Assembly (NCBI GenBank): GCA_913050305.1 | Contig: CAJXAS010000081.1 | Coordinates: 1-7,949 of the forward strand | Direction: 5' to 3' | Length of the DNA: 7,949 nucleotides | Source: an uncultured Polaribacter sp. | GTDB taxonomy: Bacteria > Bacteroidota > Bacteroidia > Flavobacteriales > Flavobacteriaceae | Shown: one piece after another, positions 6,493 through 7,949 of the stretch | Layout of the letters: each line of letters opens with the position of its first letter | Position numbering within the stretch: position 1 is the first letter of the stretch | Notes under the pieces: generated by a model | Database searches by the model: none | What the model was told of the DNA's origin: nothing | What the model saw: only the letters and a program-made list of their open reading frames with translations | Program-made: the position numbers and the translations under genes

Positions 6493-7770
6493 ATGATCAT
6501 AACAGCAAATAATCCGAATAGAAAATCTTGGTTAAAAGTAGCAGAAAATTCAGACTTTCCGTTGCAAAATATTCCATTTGGTGTTTTTATTACAAGAGAT
6601 GATATTATTACCATTGGTAGTAGAATTGGCGATTTTGCCATAGATTTAGGTGCATTTCATCAATTAGGATATTTTGACGGAATTCCTTTAACAGATGATA
6701 TTTTCTTACAAGATAATTTAAATGATTTTATAGCCGATGGTAGAAAAACTTGGCGATTGGTTAGAAATAGAATTGCAGAGGTTTTTGATGTTGTAAACGG
6801 TACTTTAAGAGACAATGCAAACCATAAAGATAAAATTATCTTTAGAATGGATGAGGTTGAAATGTTATTGCCTGTTGCTGTTGGAGATTATACCGATTTT
6901 TATGCAAGTAAAGAACACGCCACAAATGTAGGATCTTTATTTAGAGATCCAGAAAATGCATTGTTGCCAAACTGGTTGCACATTCCTATTGGATATCATG
7001 GTAGAAGTTCTTCTATTATACCTTCTGGAACACCAGTAAGAAGACCACACGGCCAAACAAGACCTGCAGAAGGAAGTAATACGCCTGGTTTCGGACCTTC
7101 AAAGTTATTAGATTTTGAATTAGAAATGGCATTTATTACTACAGATGCAAACGCTTTAGGAGATAGAATACCTATTGAAGAAACAGAAGAACATATTTTT
7201 GGTTTGGTACAATTTAATGATTGGTCTGCAAGAGACATACAAGCTTGGGAATATGTACCATTAGGACCGTTTTTAGGAAAAAGTTTTGCGTCTACCATTT
7301 CTCCTTGGATTGTTACATTAGATGCTTTAGAGCCTTTTAGAACAGACAACCCAAAACAAGTGCATGAACCACTACCCTATTTAAAACAAGTAGGAAAAGG
7401 AAGTTATGACATTCATTTGCAAGTTGGCATTCAGCCAGAAAACGGAGAAGAAACGGTAGTTGCGAATTCTAACTTTAAATATATGTATTGGACAATGGCG
7501 CAGCAATTAGCGCACCATACTGTAAATGGTTGTCCTGTAGAAGCTGGAGATATGATGGGTTCTGGTACTATTTCTGGACCAACTAAAGATAGCTTTGGTT
7601 CTATGTTAGAATTAACTTGGCGCGGACAAAATCCGTTGACGTTAAAAGACGGTACAACACGTAAATTTATTAATGACAATGACACCGTTATTATGCGTGC
7701 ACATTGTAAAAATGAGCATGTGCGTATTGGTTTTGGCGAGTGTATTGGTAAAGTTTTACCCGCAAAGTAA
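6493..7770 (+). CDS. fahA: Fumarylacetoacetase (fumarylacetoacetate hydrolase)
   Basis: FahA hydrolyses 4-fumarylacetoacetate to fumarate and acetoacetate, the last step of tyrosine/phenylalanine degradation via homogentisate. The 425-residue length matches the eukaryotic-type enzyme (about 420). An SH3-like N-terminal domain (about 1-125) precedes the catalytic FAH domain. Active-site residues of mouse FAH have counterparts here: DFY with Asp135 and Tyr137, catalytic His142 in EHATN, Arg151, Tyr168 in GYHG, metal ligands Glu209 and Glu211 (FELEMAF) and Asp243 (NDWSARDIQ), Arg247, Gln250, Tyr254, Lys263 (LGKSF), Thr359 in GSGTISG, and Glu373. Nothing is missing, so the enzyme should be active and bind a divalent metal. 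The upstream pathway genes (homogentisate dioxygenase, hydroxyphenylpyruvate dioxygenase) are not in the window. It is divergent from glyA and no strong terminator follows it. Confidence 0.97.
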   Translation: MIITANNPNRKSWLKVAENSDFPLQNIPFGVFITRDDIITIGSRIGDFAIDLGAFHQLGYFDGIPLTDDIFLQDNLNDFIADGRKTWRLVRNRIAEVFDVVNGTLRDNANHKDKIIFRMDEVEMLLPVAVGDYTDFYASKEHATNVGSLFRDPENALLPNWLHIPIGYHGRSSSIIPSGTPVRRPHGQTRPAEGSNTPGFGPSKLLDFELEMAFITTDANALGDRIPIEETEEHIFGLVQFNDWSARDIQAWEYVPLGPFLGKSFASTISPWIVTLDALEPFRTDNPKQVHEPLPYLKQVGKGSYDIHLQVGIQPENGEETVVANSNFKYMYWTMAQQLAHHTVNGCPVEAGDMMGSGTISGPTKDSFGSMLELTWRGQNPLTLKDGTTRKFINDNDTVIMRAHCKNEHVRIGFGECIGKVLPAK

Positions 7771-7882
7771 TCCTGTAATATCTTTAAATTATTTTATTAA
7801 TTGGAATATAAGTTTCCAACCAATTTAGTTATATATGGAGTATGGAAAAGCTCATATCGCACAAAAATTATTAGAAATAAAA

Positions 7883-7897
7883 AGTCTTTTTTAGACT
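7883..7897. terminator. Weak candidate hairpin terminator downstream of fahA
   Basis: A 5-bp stem AGTCT/AGACT with loop TTTTT is followed on the plus strand by ATTTTATT and on the minus strand by TTTTTATTT. The stem is short and only two of its pairs are G-C, so it is much weaker than the other two terminators in the window. If real, it could end fahA transcription 110 bp past the stop, or a minus-strand gene entering from the right. Confidence 0.25.
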
Positions 7898-7919
7898 ATT
7901 TTATTAACTTTAAACAAAA

Positions 7920-7949
7920 ATGCGAAACGAGAACAAAAGTTCCTCTTAT
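7920..7949 (+). CDS. Possible start of a downstream gene (first 10 codons only)
   Basis: An ATG at 7920 opens a frame reading MRNENKSSSY to the window edge. It follows an A-rich leader (AAACAAAA), as other genes here do, and a TAACTTTA sequence (7905-7912) one base off the -7 consensus lies 7 bp upstream, which would give an almost leaderless transcript. Ten codons are too few to identify a family, and competing frames are open in the same place. Confidence 0.2.
   Translation, partial: MRNENKSSSY

Larger units (their letters stand above)
7771..7949. other. Unassigned 179-bp right edge: weak hairpins and short open frames
   Basis: No gene can be named here. Visible structures are a hairpin TTGGAA (7801-7806) / TTCCAA (7814-7819) without a following T run, and a hairpin AGTCT (7883-7887) / AGACT (7893-7897) with T-rich flanks on both sides, a weak candidate terminator for either strand. 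Open frames are: a 19-codon plus-strand ORF from ATG 7835 to TAG 7894; a plus-strand frame without stop from 7801 to the edge with no ATG; an ATG at 7920 opening a frame to the edge (MRNENKSSSY); and two minus-strand frames entering from the edge and stopping at 7896-7898 and 7891-7893. Any one of the edge frames could belong to the next gene; the sequence does not decide which. Confidence 0.5.

Noticed and set aside
6996..7685. Minus-strand ORFs inside fahA (6996-7349 and 7431-7685)
   Set aside because: They are antisense frames over the most conserved FAH motifs, with no independent evidence for expression.
7835..7894. Short ORF as the 5' end of pyrE
   Set aside because: IAQKLLEIKS faintly recalls the first helix of orotate phosphoribosyltransferases, but the family's following NPFTWASG-type motif is absent in all frames.
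1..7949. CRISPR arrays, tRNA or rRNA genes, insertion sequences, attachment sites, defence or toxin-antitoxin modules
   Set aside because: No spaced direct repeats, cloverleaf-like sequences, transposase or integrase motifs, or terminal inverted repeats were seen; base composition and codon style look uniform.

Overview
The window is ordinary chromosomal DNA of a marine-type member of the Flavobacteriaceae (Bacteroidota). Polaribacter or Tenacibaculum relatives are the best guess, but this rests on gene content and style, not on a marker gene. The DNA is strongly AT-rich and codons favour A/T at third positions. Start codons are mostly preceded by A-rich leaders rather than Shine-Dalgarno sequences. 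Two good matches to the Bacteroidota -7 promoter element (TAnnTTTG) lie in the intergenic regions. Every recognisable protein belongs to a family that is common in this group.

Layout, left to right. Positions 1-530 (minus) hold the N-terminal 176 codons of a patatin-like phospholipase whose 3' end lies outside the window. It diverges across 45 bp from a plus-strand pair: a lipoprotein with Asp-box (BNR) repeats (576-1616) and, 16 bp later, peptidase T, pepT (1633-2874). A bidirectional hairpin terminator (2874-2906) separates pepT from a convergent small PlsC-type acyltransferase with a GTG start (2939-3478, minus). That gene diverges from rmuC (3568-4911, plus). A second bidirectional terminator (4937-4972) separates rmuC from convergent glyA, serine hydroxymethyltransferase (5020-6294, minus). 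A 198-bp intergenic region with a -7-like element for each direction leads to fahA, fumarylacetoacetase (6493-7770, plus). The last 179 bp hold weak hairpins and short open frames that cannot be assigned.

Functionally this is a mixed housekeeping block. It covers membrane lipid metabolism (patatin-like hydrolase, acyltransferase), peptide turnover (PepT), genome maintenance (RmuC), one-carbon and glycine/serine metabolism (GlyA), and the last step of tyrosine/phenylalanine degradation (FahA). The only likely operon is the lipoprotein with pepT. All other adjacent genes are divergent or convergent, so the strand alternates and each convergent junction carries one shared terminator.

I looked for an undescribed system (arrays, mobile elements, toxin-antitoxin or defence islands, structured RNAs, large repeats) and found none. 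The points most worth a second look are the uncharacterised Asp-box lipoprotein coupled to pepT, the truncated patatin, and the unresolved right-hand edge.
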